64,000 nt of DNA. Origin: Thioalkalivibrio sp. ALE31 (lineage in GTDB: Bacteria; Pseudomonadota; Gammaproteobacteria; Ectothiorhodospirales; Ectothiorhodospiraceae). Below the pieces are notes generated by a model that saw only the letters and a list, made by a program, of their open reading frames with translations, did no database searches and had not been told where the DNA came from. The position numbers and the translations under genes were made by a program. Shown in pieces: positions 19,408-27,107 of the stretch (positions are counted from its first letter, which is position 1; every line of letters starts with the position of its first letter). The stretch spans positions 124,001-188,000 of the forward strand of contig NZ_KB905023.1 of the NCBI RefSeq assembly GCF_000377405.1, given 5' to 3'.

Positions 19408-20000
19408 CAATACGCTTCCGGTATCAGGTGTTCCATTTGTTCGAGAAGTGCTTCAACGGCCGCTGATGGCCGCACAAAACGCTTCGAGAGATTGGGGCCG
19501 GCAATGGCCCACCGCTTCGGGCGGGGTGGATCAACATAGAGGAGGTAGACCGGGTTCTTCCTTGGAGCACCGTTCTTCTTCGGCTCATGCAGCCCCACGC
19601 AATTCCCTTGCGGAATCACATGCCAGGGCGTTCGGGTCAGACGAGACCCAATCACCAGGCCGGCTTCATCAATCGCCACTTCCGGCCGCATGCGATCAAG
19701 AGGGTGCAGCTCCGGATCGCTCGATTCATCCGGAGATTTGAGCCACTCCCTGTCAATGCTATCGAGCCCCAGAATCTGGTCGCGCGGCCACAGCTCCCCC
19801 GTTTTCACGCTCACCACGTCCGAGCGGATGTTCGATCCCCGAAAGCGTCGATGCTGATTACGCAGAATCGACCACCCCTCTACGTACAACACCGCGTCTT
19901 TCACGAACAGCCTTTTCGCCACTAGGTCCCGCTCGGTGATTGCACCCCGCGCGTCCTGGTACATGAAGCGCAAGCGGTGATCCCCCACCCACAATTCCAC
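19407..20000 (-). CDS. WYL-like domain protein (putative)
   Basis: A 197-residue protein starting at GTG with GGAGG six bases upstream. Residues about 3-75 resemble a WYL-type SH3-like fold: an RFMYQDARGAITERDL opening strand pair, a middle VLYVEGWSILRNQHRRFRGSNI that parallels the hydrophobic-strand plus R-x-FR-x-x-xI pattern of WYL domains, and then DVVSVKTGE. WYL domains sense ligands, often nucleic acids or nucleotides, in regulators and in defence systems. There is no N-terminal helix-turn-helix, so this is not a standard WYL repressor. The C-terminal half is unrecognised. This assignment is a pattern judgement, not a profile hit. Confidence 0.5.
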   Translation of the reverse strand: MELWVGDHRLRFMYQDARGAITERDLVAKRLFVKDAVLYVEGWSILRNQHRRFRGSNIRSDVVSVKTGELWPRDQILGLDSIDREWLKSPDESSDPELHPLDRMRPEVAIDEAGLVIGSRLTRTPWHVIPQGNCVGLHEPKKNGAPRKNPVYLLYVDPPRPKRWAIAGPNLSKRFVRPSAAVEALLEQMEHLIPEAY

Positions 20001-20329
20001 TTTTGCCTCCGCACGAAAGTTCGGCTCTAAAGCTGAGCATGGCCCGGATGTCCGCCGGGGTCCACCTTCAGGTTTTGCATGGCCTTAGAGGGTCAGACCT
20101 CGCCTTTTGCCTCCAGAAAAGGGCCTCAGACTAGAAAACACAACCATGGATCGATCATGCTTTTAGCAGTCCAAGTGCACGAACGCCACCGGCCGTACTT
20201 GGGCAACCCATAAGTCGAGCTCTTGGGAATCATTCGTTCGACACGTAGGTACCCGTTGGCGCGTTGCCTCCGATGACCTGCGGGCGCAGGATATTGGGTC
20301 TGTTGGCGAAGGGTGCGGGGATTGTGCGT
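20001..20329. other. Divergent intergenic region, no clear gene
   Basis: About 330 bases between the leftward WYL-like gene and the rightward ACT-domain gene. It is AT-richer than average. The sequence GGAGGCAAAA occurs twice on the minus strand, once as the ribosome site of the WYL-like gene and once about 100 bases upstream. A 17-codon open frame (minus, 20027-20080) precedes the WYL-like gene and could be a leader peptide, but nothing else supports it. Confidence 0.35.
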
Positions 20330-20875
20330 ATGAAGACTTCGGTGATTCTGACCGTGATCGGGCCGGACCGGCCGGGGCTGGTGAGCGCGGTGGCGGCGCG
20401 GGCTCGGTCGGCGGGCGGCAACTGGCTGGAAAGCCGGATGACGCAACTGGCCGGACAGTTTGCCGGAGTGGTACTGCTGGAGGTGGATACCGAGAATGCC
20501 GACGCGCTGGAGGCCGCGCTGCGCGGGCTGGCAGGCGACTCGCTGCAGGTGCATATCCAGCGCGGCAGCGAGCTGCCCCCGGCGGCGCGGCATCCGGTGG
20601 TGCTGGACCTGATCGGGCACGACCGACCGGGGATCGTGCAGGACATCACCGCCGTACTCTCGCGCCACGGCGTGAGTGTCGAGACGCTGGAGACGGCCTG
20701 CGAGCCGGGCTCGATGACCGGCGAGCCGATGTTCCGCGCGAAGGCCCGCCTGGGCGTGCCGGAAGGCCTGGACCTGCACACGCTGCAGGACGACCTGGAG
20801 GCCCTGGCCAACGAGTTGATGGTCGACCTCGAACTCCACGACCCGCTGCAGGAACCACCCGAGGCCGTGGCCTGA
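20330..20875 (+). CDS. Double-ACT-domain protein, GcvR-like
   Basis: A 181-residue protein made of two ACT domains. The first (about residues 3-75) has LTVIGPDRPGLVSAVAARA and the second (about 87-165) has LDLIGHDRPGIVQDITAVL; both show the G-x-DRPG-[LI]V ligand-binding signature. This is the layout of GcvR, the regulator of the glycine cleavage system, and of related ACT proteins; there is no DNA-binding domain. No gcv genes are adjacent, so GcvR function is only inferred. The ATG at 20330 is chosen because ACT homology begins within four residues of it. Confidence 0.75.
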   Translation: MKTSVILTVIGPDRPGLVSAVAARARSAGGNWLESRMTQLAGQFAGVVLLEVDTENADALEAALRGLAGDSLQVHIQRGSELPPAARHPVVLDLIGHDRPGIVQDITAVLSRHGVSVETLETACEPGSMTGEPMFRAKARLGVPEGLDLHTLQDDLEALANELMVDLELHDPLQEPPEAVA

Positions 20876-20915
20876 CCGTCTCCCGACGCAGGTAGGCAAC
20901 ATCCTGCAATCGCAG

Positions 20916-20993
20916 GGTGCCGTTGAGCGCAGCGAAACGCACCACTCCCTGCGCGGTCCGAGCCCCGATGCGATTCGCTTCGCTCATCGCATC
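20916..20993. repeat. Two REP-like palindromes between convergent genes
   Basis: Two short inverted repeats of one family in opposite orientation: 20916-20943 (GGTGC...AACGCACC arms around GAGCGCAGCGA) and 20967-20993 (8-bp arms GATGCGAT/ATCGCATC around TCGCTTCGCTC). They sit between the end of the ACT gene and the end of the RLAN ligase gene, a typical REP position. Confidence 0.7.
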
Positions 20994-21026
20994 CTGCGAC
21001 GTGGCGACGGGCAGACCCCGTTCCAA

Positions 21027-22511
21027 TCAGGGTGCTGCGCGGTGGCGGCGGGCGGCGTCGAGGCGGCGGACGAAGTCCTGCATCAGGGTGGTGTAGAGGG
21101 TTTCGCCGAGGACCTTGTCCTCGATGCCGGCGTCGAGGTTGGGGTTGTCGTTGACCTCGATGACCATCACGCCGCGCGGGGTCTGCTTGAGATCGACGCC
21201 GTAGAGGCCATTGCCGATCAGGTTGGCGGCCTTGACGGCCGTCTTGACCACGGCGGCGGGCACGTCCGCCAGTGCCAGTGTGCGGAAGCCGCCCTCGCGC
21301 GGGCCGCCCTTGGCGTCGTGGTTGACGATCTGCCAGTGCTTGCGCGACATCAGGTACTGCGAGGCGTACAGCGGCTGGCGGTTGAGCACGCCGATGCGCC
21401 AGTCGAACTCGGTGTAGACGAACTCCTGGGCGAGGATCAGATCGCTCTCCTTCAGCAGCCGCCGGGCGATGGATTCCAGCTCGGCGCGGTCGTTCGCCTT
21501 GAATACGCCGCGCGAGAAGCTGCCGTCCGGGATCTTGAGCACCACGGGATAGCCGATCTGTTCCTCCGCGCGCAGGATGGTCTCGCGGTTGAGGATCACG
21601 GTCTTTGGCGTCGGCACGCGATGGGCGGCCAGGCGCTCGGCCAGATAGACCTTGTTGGTGCAGCGCAGGATGGAGTCGGCATCGTCGATTACCACCATGC
21701 CCTCGGCCTCGGCCTTGCGCGCGAAGCGATAGGTGTAGTGGTCGATGGCGGTGGTCTCGCGGATGAACAGGGCGTCGAACTCCGCCAGTCGTGGCAGATC
21801 GCGCGCCTGGATCAGCTCGACATCCATCCCCTGTTCCTGCCCGGCGCGGGCGAAGCGCTTGAGCGTGGCCGGCGTGGACGGGGCCATCGCCTCGTCCGGG
21901 TTGTGCAGGATGGCCAGCTCGTAGCGCGCGCTGCGTGCCCCGCGGCGGCGGCGCCAGGGTTTGGAGAGGTAGCGCTCCAGCGCGGCGAAGAAGGCCGGCT
22001 CCTGCTCGGGTTCCAGCGCGTTCAGCGCGAACGAGCGAAGGGCGTGGATCTGCCAGCGTCCCTGAAGCCGGAACTCCACCCGGAACATCGGCGCGGGGAA
22101 CAGGGCGAACAGCTGCGCGGCGATCTCCTGCAGCGCCGGCTCGTCGCACTGGCCGAACAGCACGGTCAGCTCCAGCCGCTCGGGCTGCACGCCCTGGCGG
22201 CTGCGGCCCAGAACGCGCGCCACGCGCTCGTCCAGCTCCTCGGTATCCAGACTGTAAATGGACTTGCGCGACAGGTCCTGCAAGGTACGCACGCTGGGGA
22301 TCACCCGGTGCCCGCGCGCCTCCGCCAGCAGCGAGCCGTAGTACCCGGCGGACAGGTAACGCTGGCTGCGGCACAGGTTGATCACACGCAGGGTGGCCGG
22401 GTCGTCGGCGGCCGGGCCGCGCAGGTAGTCGTCGATGGCCATGACCGGAAGGTCGGGGAAGTGCGGCTTCCAGTCCGCCCGGCGCTCGACCAGGATGCGG
22501 TGCTCAGGCAT
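21027..22511 (-). CDS. RimK-like ATP-grasp ligase with N-terminal RLAN domain
   Basis: A 494-residue fusion of an N-terminal RLAN domain (RimK-like ATP-grasp N-terminal, about 1-160) and a C-terminal ATP-grasp domain (about 290-485). The ATP-grasp part shows DDADSILRCTNKVY, VVLKIPDGSFSRGVFKA (phosphate loop region), LAQEFVYTEFDWRIGVL and the metal-binding MVIEVNDNPN near residue 460. RimK-type enzymes form amide or peptide bonds between a carboxylate and an amine using ATP. Its ATG lies inside the end of the upstream GNAT/C39 gene (8-base overlap), so the two proteins are produced together. The substrate is unknown; protein tagging or a peptide-type metabolite are both possible. Confidence 0.85.
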   Translation of the reverse strand: MPEHRILVERRADWKPHFPDLPVMAIDDYLRGPAADDPATLRVINLCRSQRYLSAGYYGSLLAEARGHRVIPSVRTLQDLSRKSIYSLDTEELDERVARVLGRSRQGVQPERLELTVLFGQCDEPALQEIAAQLFALFPAPMFRVEFRLQGRWQIHALRSFALNALEPEQEPAFFAALERYLSKPWRRRRGARSARYELAILHNPDEAMAPSTPATLKRFARAGQEQGMDVELIQARDLPRLAEFDALFIRETTAIDHYTYRFARKAEAEGMVVIDDADSILRCTNKVYLAERLAAHRVPTPKTVILNRETILRAEEQIGYPVVLKIPDGSFSRGVFKANDRAELESIARRLLKESDLILAQEFVYTEFDWRIGVLNRQPLYASQYLMSRKHWQIVNHDAKGGPREGGFRTLALADVPAAVVKTAVKAANLIGNGLYGVDLKQTPRGVMVIEVNDNPNLDAGIEDKVLGETLYTTLMQDFVRRLDAARRHRAAP

Positions 22512-23673
22512 GCGCGCCCTCCGCCGCCCGGCGCGGGCCGACGATCACCGCTGCCTGCAGGCCCGCGCGGCCGTAGCGCGCCATGCGCTCGAAGTCCGCA
22601 CGCGCGATCGGCATGTTCACCGAGTCCACCGCGCGCTCCCCTTGCTCCACGTCCACGAACGGGTCATGCACGTAGACAAAGCGCTCGTCGAAACCCGTCA
22701 CCGTGACCCAGTGCGGGAAGCGCTCGGCATACAGCCGCACGCTGCTGATCAGAACCACCGGCACCCCGCCCTCGCCAAAGCGCGCCTCCAGCTGGGACAC
22801 GTTCACCGGGCCGTGCACCACCGGCACCCCGAGCTGTTCCAGCTCCTCGACCATGTCCTCCTGCACCAGCTGCATCACCTCCTTCTTCTCCGCGCTGCGC
22901 ACGGAATCCGCGAAGGCCACGCCGCGATCGCGCACCAGCAGTTGCACCTCGAACCCACGATGGGCGGCCGCCAGCGCGAGCCCGTACGGCCCGCAGCCGC
23001 CGTGGCCCGAGGTCATAAAAATCGTGGTGGCGTCGCGCCACAGGCGCAGCTCCAGGCGCCGGTCCAGCTTCAGCGCCGGGTCCACCGCGCGCATCGCCAT
23101 CATCAGCGCAGCCGGGCCACAGGTGAACTCCAGCGTCTGCGCGTAGTACGGGGCGCGTACCAGCGCCGGATCGGGGCCGGTCGCCAGCGACTTCTGCAGC
23201 CGCAGCGCATCCATGTGGTCCTCGTAGTAGTCGTCGATGGTGCCGAGGTCGCGATACCCGAGCCCGCGGAACAGGGCCAGGCTGGCCGCATTGTCGCGCC
23301 GCACCTCCAGACGCAGATCGGTCCGCCCGTGCTGGCGCGCCGCGTCTTCCGCCGCCTCCACCAGGCGCCGGCCCAGCCCCTGGCCGCGCGCCCGCGCGCT
23401 GACCGCAATCGAGTACAGCCGCGCCAGCGACGTCCCGCGGCTGAACAGCAGCATCACGTAGCCGAGCAAGCCCTCCCCACCGGGACCCTCCGCCACCAGC
23501 GTGACCGCATGCCCACGCGTGAGCAGGTAGCGAAACTGCCGCCGCGAGATGCGATCGATCTCGAACGCCGCATCTTCCAGCGCGACTAGCGCCTCCAGAT
23601 CCTCCAGCGTGGCCGGACGGATCAAGGCCGATTCTGCGGCGGGCGCAACCCGTTGCTTGACCTGCTGGCTCAC
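22504..23673 (-). CDS. GNAT acetyltransferase fused to C39-like peptidase
   Basis: A 389-residue two-domain protein. The N-terminal GNAT fold (about 15-160) includes the acetyl-CoA loop ARARGQGLGRRLVEAAE and the closing LFRGLGYRD. The C-terminal C39-like papain-fold peptidase (about 175-380) has Cys185 in the FTCGPAALMMAM motif, then His in PHWVTVTG (about residue 320) and Asp in VYVHDPF (about 331). C39 peptidases cut after double-glycine leaders in peptide export; here there is no transporter, so a cytosolic role with the coupled ligase is likely. The GTG start has a GGAG site; longer readings are unsupported. Confidence 0.85.
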   Translation of the reverse strand: MSQQVKQRVAPAAESALIRPATLEDLEALVALEDAAFEIDRISRRQFRYLLTRGHAVTLVAEGPGGEGLLGYVMLLFSRGTSLARLYSIAVSARARGQGLGRRLVEAAEDAARQHGRTDLRLEVRRDNAASLALFRGLGYRDLGTIDDYYEDHMDALRLQKSLATGPDPALVRAPYYAQTLEFTCGPAALMMAMRAVDPALKLDRRLELRLWRDATTIFMTSGHGGCGPYGLALAAAHRGFEVQLLVRDRGVAFADSVRSAEKKEVMQLVQEDMVEELEQLGVPVVHGPVNVSQLEARFGEGGVPVVLISSVRLYAERFPHWVTVTGFDERFVYVHDPFVDVEQGERAVDSVNMPIARADFERMARYGRAGLQAAVIVGPRRAAEGAHA

Positions 23674-23771
23674 GCTCCTCTCCCGGCGGCGGCCCGATCT
23701 CCATCGTAGCGCAACCACCGGGCGCCAATAGCCCGCTCCAGCAGGAATATTTGCCGACGGCAAGACCCCGG

Positions 23772-24440
23772 CTAACGCAGTGCCCCGGACAGTTCGTCCA
23801 GGCTGCCGATGGTGGCCGTGGGCTCCCCACCCCAGGGGTCGAACAGCCGCTGCCGCGCCCGGTCGAGCCAGACCGTACGCATGGCCGCAGCCTGCGCACC
23901 GATCACGTCGAAGGGGTTGCCTGAAACCAGCCATGCCTGCTGGGGCAGCACATTCGCCCTCTGCAGGAAATGCCGGTACACGCGCGGGTCCGGCTTGAAG
24001 CAGCCGATCTCGTCCACGCTGACGAGATCCTCGAAGCGATCCTCCAGGCCGGCGTTCCGCAACAGCCCGCTGACCGTCTCAGCCGTCCCGTTGGAGAACG
24101 CGAACAGACGGTGTCCCTCCGCCCGCAACTCGTCCAGGGCCGACCCCGCATCGGCGAAGGCCGGGAGCTCTCGGTAGCACCGCAACAGCTCCGCCTCCTG
24201 CTCCGCTTCGAGCGCGATACCCAGTACCTCGCAGCAGAACCGCAGCGCCTGCTCGGTGCAGGTATCGAAATCCGCGTACGCCCCCATCAGCCCGCGCCGG
24301 AAGGTGTACTCCAACTGCTTCTCGCGCCAGGCACGTGCCAGTACCGGTGCCCGCTCGCCCATCCACCCTTCGAGCGTCGCCGTAACCCCCTGGGTATCGA
24401 TCAGCGTCCCGTACACATCAAACGCCAGCGTCTGCCGCAT
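23772..24440 (-). CDS. HAD-superfamily hydrolase, 2-haloacid dehalogenase type
   Basis: A 222-residue HAD hydrolase of the L-2-haloacid dehalogenase (type II) subfamily. Key residues: the nucleophile Asp in FDVYGTLID (about residue 8), Ser in FSNGTAE, Lys in FKPDPRVY and the SGNPFDVIGA motif, which corresponds to the SSN-x-WD motif of true dehalogenases but has Phe in place of Trp. Family members include real dehalogenases and phosphatases, so activity on haloacids is unproven. The ATG is preceded by GGGAGGGG. It stands alone on the minus strand. Confidence 0.8.
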   Translation of the reverse strand: MRQTLAFDVYGTLIDTQGVTATLEGWMGERAPVLARAWREKQLEYTFRRGLMGAYADFDTCTEQALRFCCEVLGIALEAEQEAELLRCYRELPAFADAGSALDELRAEGHRLFAFSNGTAETVSGLLRNAGLEDRFEDLVSVDEIGCFKPDPRVYRHFLQRANVLPQQAWLVSGNPFDVIGAQAAAMRTVWLDRARQRLFDPWGGEPTATIGSLDELSGALR

Positions 24441-24558
24441 AGCCCCTCCCGGATGTAACCACCAAACCGCCATCTCGCACTACCGGCCGCAAGATGCCAG
24501 TATGAGAATTCCGCTTGCGCCGGTCATCGCCCCCCAGCGATACCAGGAAGATGGTGAC

Positions 24559-24783
24559 ATGAAGATCAAAGACCTTATTGACGAAGCCGAGTCCCTGCCC
24601 GTGGAAGAGCGCGCTCTGGTGGTCGATTCCCTTCTGCGCAGCCTGAACCCGCCCGATGCGGGCGTGGACCGCAAATGGGCGGAGGTCTCGCGAAAGCGCC
24701 TGAAAGAGATCCGCTCGGGCACAGTCGAAGCGATTCCGGGCGAACAGGTCTTCGAGAGGATATGGAGCCGGTTTGAACGATGA
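24559..24783 (+). CDS. Addiction-module antitoxin component
   Basis: A 74-residue protein of the 'putative addiction module component' family. It has the typical opening MKIKDLIDEAESLPVEERALVVDSLL, a helical stretch ending in a short linker, and WAEVSRKRLKEIRSGTVEAIPGEQVFERI, the usual antitoxin end. It overlaps the following RelE/ParE-type gene by four bases (ATGA). The first part probably dimerises and the second wraps the toxin. Confidence 0.85.
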   Translation: MKIKDLIDEAESLPVEERALVVDSLLRSLNPPDAGVDRKWAEVSRKRLKEIRSGTVEAIPGEQVFERIWSRFER

Positions 24784-25078
24784 GTTTTCGCTTTCACCCG
24801 GAAGCAGAGCAAGAACTCACCGAGGCCGTTCAGTACTACGAAGAAATCGAGCCCGGCCTCGGGAACGATTTTGCAGTTGAAGTGTTTGCAGCTGTGCAAC
24901 GCGCCATCGCCTACCCGCGTGCCTGGACCGTTCTGGAGGGCGAAGTGCGGCGCTCATTCGTGAAGCGGTTTCCGTATGGGGTTCTCTACGCAGAAGAGGA
25001 CGGGGCATCCTGATTCTCGCGGTCATGCACCTGCACCGCCACCCGGATTACTGGAAGGAACGCACACGGGAAGGCTGA
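24780..25078 (+). pseudogene. RelE/ParE-family toxin, frameshifted near its end
   Basis: The open frame from the ATG gives 77 residues (to 25013): a RelE/ParE-type toxin core with FHPEAEQELTEAVQYYEEIEPGLG and VRRSFVKRFPYGVLYA. After EED the frame changes at a run of G residues (25002-25005) and soon stops. The expected family C-terminus, ILILAVMHLHRHPDYWKER, is fully preserved in another frame and continues to a stop at 25076-25078. One added or two removed bases would restore a toxin of about 99 residues. The lost strand contains the conserved HxHRHPxYW end, so the encoded short product is probably inactive, unless the shift is a sequencing error or is corrected by slippage. Confidence 0.75.
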
Positions 25079-25190
25079 TGACTGCCCCCCAGACAGCGGC
25101 AGCCATGCGGCTGGCCAAGGATCTGGACATGCGGGTACGACACGGCACACTGAGTGCGATGTCCCGTCAATCGAAGCACTGGAGTCGTCG

Positions 25191-25505
25191 ATGAGCATGC
25201 AGGAGACCATTACCCGGAAGCTGGAGGAGCGCTTTGCGCCCGAGCATCTGGAGGTGGTGAACGAGAGCCACATGCACAACGTGCCGCCGGGTTCGGAGTC
25301 GCATTTCAAAGTGACGGTGGTGTCCGAGGCCTTTCGTGATCAGAAGCTGATCGCGCGGCACCGGCTGGTGAATCAGGCCCTGGCCGACGAGCTGGCCGGG
25401 GGCATCCATGCCCTGGCGCTGCACACGCTGGACCCGGACCAGTGGTTCGAGCGTGCCGGCCAGGTCGCCGATTCCCCGCCCTGCATGGGTGGAGGCAAAG
25501 ACTGA
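25191..25505 (+). CDS. bolA: BolA family protein
   Basis: A 104-residue BolA-family protein. BolA proteins bind monothiol glutaredoxins and [2Fe-2S] clusters and some act in transcription of envelope and stress genes. The class II KH-like fold shows LEVVNESHMHNVPPGSESHFKVTVVS, with the histidines used in cluster binding, and the DQKLIARHRLVNQALADEL signature (about 48-66). Length and sequence fit BolA itself rather than the shorter IbaG. The C-terminal 20 residues (with Cys and GGGKD) are variable. Start ATG 25191 or the second Met two codons later. Confidence 0.9.
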   Translation: MSMQETITRKLEERFAPEHLEVVNESHMHNVPPGSESHFKVTVVSEAFRDQKLIARHRLVNQALADELAGGIHALALHTLDPDQWFERAGQVADSPPCMGGGKD

Positions 25506-25515
25506 AGTCTTGCCA

Positions 25516-26721
25516 ATGACGGACGCCCCTGCGGCCGAATCGGCCGTCGACCACATCCTGCGCGCCCGGCTGAAAGCACCCGGGCTGATGGACCTGCTCG
25601 GCCAGATCGAGGCCAGCCTGAACCCGGCGGCCAGCCACCCGCCGCTGTCGGGCGTATCCGAGCACCTGGGGCCGGACCGCCACATCGTGCTGTGGCTGAT
25701 CGACGGCTTCGCCACCCGCTATCGCCGCCACACACCGCTGCTGGGCGCGGACTACGTAAGCGACCTCGAGACCGTGTTCCCCAGCACCACGGCGACCGCG
25801 ATCAGCAGCATCCTGACCGGGCGCACACCCGCGCAGCATGGCCTGCTCGGCTGGCACACCCGCCTGCCGTCCGCCGAGCGCACGCTGACGGTGCTGATGG
25901 GTCAGGAGCGCGACGCCGAGGATCGTCCGGCCACGCTCGGCTACCGCGAGCTGACCGGCCGCGTACAGCCGGACCGCCTGGTCGACCGGCTCGGCTGCCA
26001 CACCACCATGATCGGCCCGGACTGGATCGGCGGCACACCCTACAACCGCATGATGAACGGCTCCGCCGCGTTCATCGGCTTCGAGGACCTGTCCGAGCTG
26101 CCGGCACGGGTGGCCGCGCATGTGAACGCGACACCGGGGCCGCATTTCACCTACGTCTACTGGTCGGAGCTCGACCACCTGGGCCACGCCTACGGCCCGG
26201 AGAGCCCGGAGGTGGAGCGCCACCTGAAGCAGCTGGACCTGGCCTACACCGCGACCTGCGCGCAGATCCAGCGCCCGGAAAGCGTGTTCCTGACCACCGC
26301 CGACCACGGCATGCGTACCATGGAGCGCCGGCTGGACCTGCGCGAGCACCCGGCGGTGCAGGCCTGCCTGTGCCACCGCCTGACCGGCGAGCCGCGTGCC
26401 GCCATCGCCCATGTACGCGAAGGACGCGACACGGACTTCCTGACGGCCCTGGACGCCGCCTTCGGCGCGGACGTAGCCGCAGTCCCCGCCGCGGACTGGC
26501 TGGGGCCCGGCACCCTGGGCCTGCCCCCGGGGCATGACCGTGAGCACCCCGAGCTGCGGGCGCGCGCCGGCGACTACCTGCTTCTGCCCGCGGAGGACGC
26601 CTACCTGGTGGACCCGCCGGCCGACGACGAGGGGCCATTCTTCGTCGGTGCCCATGGCGGCCTGTCGCCGGAGGAGCGGCATATTCCCCTGTTTCTTCGG
26701 AATATCGGCCAGTCGCGGTAA
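25516..26721 (+). CDS. Alkaline-phosphatase-superfamily phosphodiesterase / nucleotide pyrophosphatase
   Basis: A 401-residue protein of the type I phosphodiesterase/nucleotide pyrophosphatase family. The two-metal site can be followed: Asp in WLIDGFA (about residue 61), the nucleophile Thr in VFPSTTATA (about 87), SELDHLGHAYGP (Asp and His, about 218-226), TADHGM (Asp and His, about 262) and a late His in VGAHGG (about 379). No signal peptide is seen, so it is cytosolic. Start ATG at 25516, ten bases after bolA. The natural substrate is unknown. Confidence 0.8.
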   Translation: MTDAPAAESAVDHILRARLKAPGLMDLLGQIEASLNPAASHPPLSGVSEHLGPDRHIVLWLIDGFATRYRRHTPLLGADYVSDLETVFPSTTATAISSILTGRTPAQHGLLGWHTRLPSAERTLTVLMGQERDAEDRPATLGYRELTGRVQPDRLVDRLGCHTTMIGPDWIGGTPYNRMMNGSAAFIGFEDLSELPARVAAHVNATPGPHFTYVYWSELDHLGHAYGPESPEVERHLKQLDLAYTATCAQIQRPESVFLTTADHGMRTMERRLDLREHPAVQACLCHRLTGEPRAAIAHVREGRDTDFLTALDAAFGADVAAVPAADWLGPGTLGLPPGHDREHPELRARAGDYLLLPAEDAYLVDPPADDEGPFFVGAHGGLSPEERHIPLFLRNIGQSR

Positions 26722-26786
26722 ACTGCCGGGTTCTGTGCCGGTCAAACGGGCTGGCGCTGGCTGAAACAAGACTGTCCCGAGATCCC

Positions 26787-27089
26787 ATGAACGACACCGC
26801 CGACCAGACCTACAACAATGCCGCCCAGCACCTGATCGAGCTGGCGAACCGGCTTGCCGATGACGGCCAGGCCGCTGAAATCGGCGACGTCGCCGACGGC
26901 CTGCTGGCCGGTGCCGTGCACTTCTGGCTGTACAGCCGCCAGCCCTGCGGCGATCCGTTGTGCGAGGACTGCGCCCCGTTCGCGGACGCCGAGAGCCGTC
27001 TGGCCATGCTGCACGAGCTGATCGACGAGCTGGCGCGCGACAGCGACTACTTCCACGCCACCACCGACACCACCGTCGGCCACGCCTGA
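26787..27089 (+). CDS. Small conserved-looking Cys-containing protein, function unknown
   Basis: A 100-residue acidic protein, not recognised. It is mostly helical (AAQHLIELANRLADDGQAAEIGDVADGLLAGAVHFWLY) with a central C-G-D-P-L-C-E-D-C cluster (about residues 54-61) that could bind a metal, then a second helix. The gene is 18 bases upstream of lhr, reads the same way, and keeps the codon bias of real genes here. It may share a transcript with lhr and the phosphodiesterase. Confidence 0.6.
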   Translation: MNDTADQTYNNAAQHLIELANRLADDGQAAEIGDVADGLLAGAVHFWLYSRQPCGDPLCEDCAPFADAESRLAMLHELIDELARDSDYFHATTDTTVGHA

Positions 27090-27107
27090 CCCGCTACGCC
27101 CGAGCCG

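Noticed and set aside
20027-20080. 17-codon minus-strand leader peptide before the WYL-like gene
   Set aside because: No clear ribosome site or attenuator-type hairpins; kept only as a note on the gap.
25078-25194. 38-codon frame between the toxin and bolA
   Set aside because: Short, no ribosome site evidence and no family likeness; its start follows the restored end of the frameshifted toxin.
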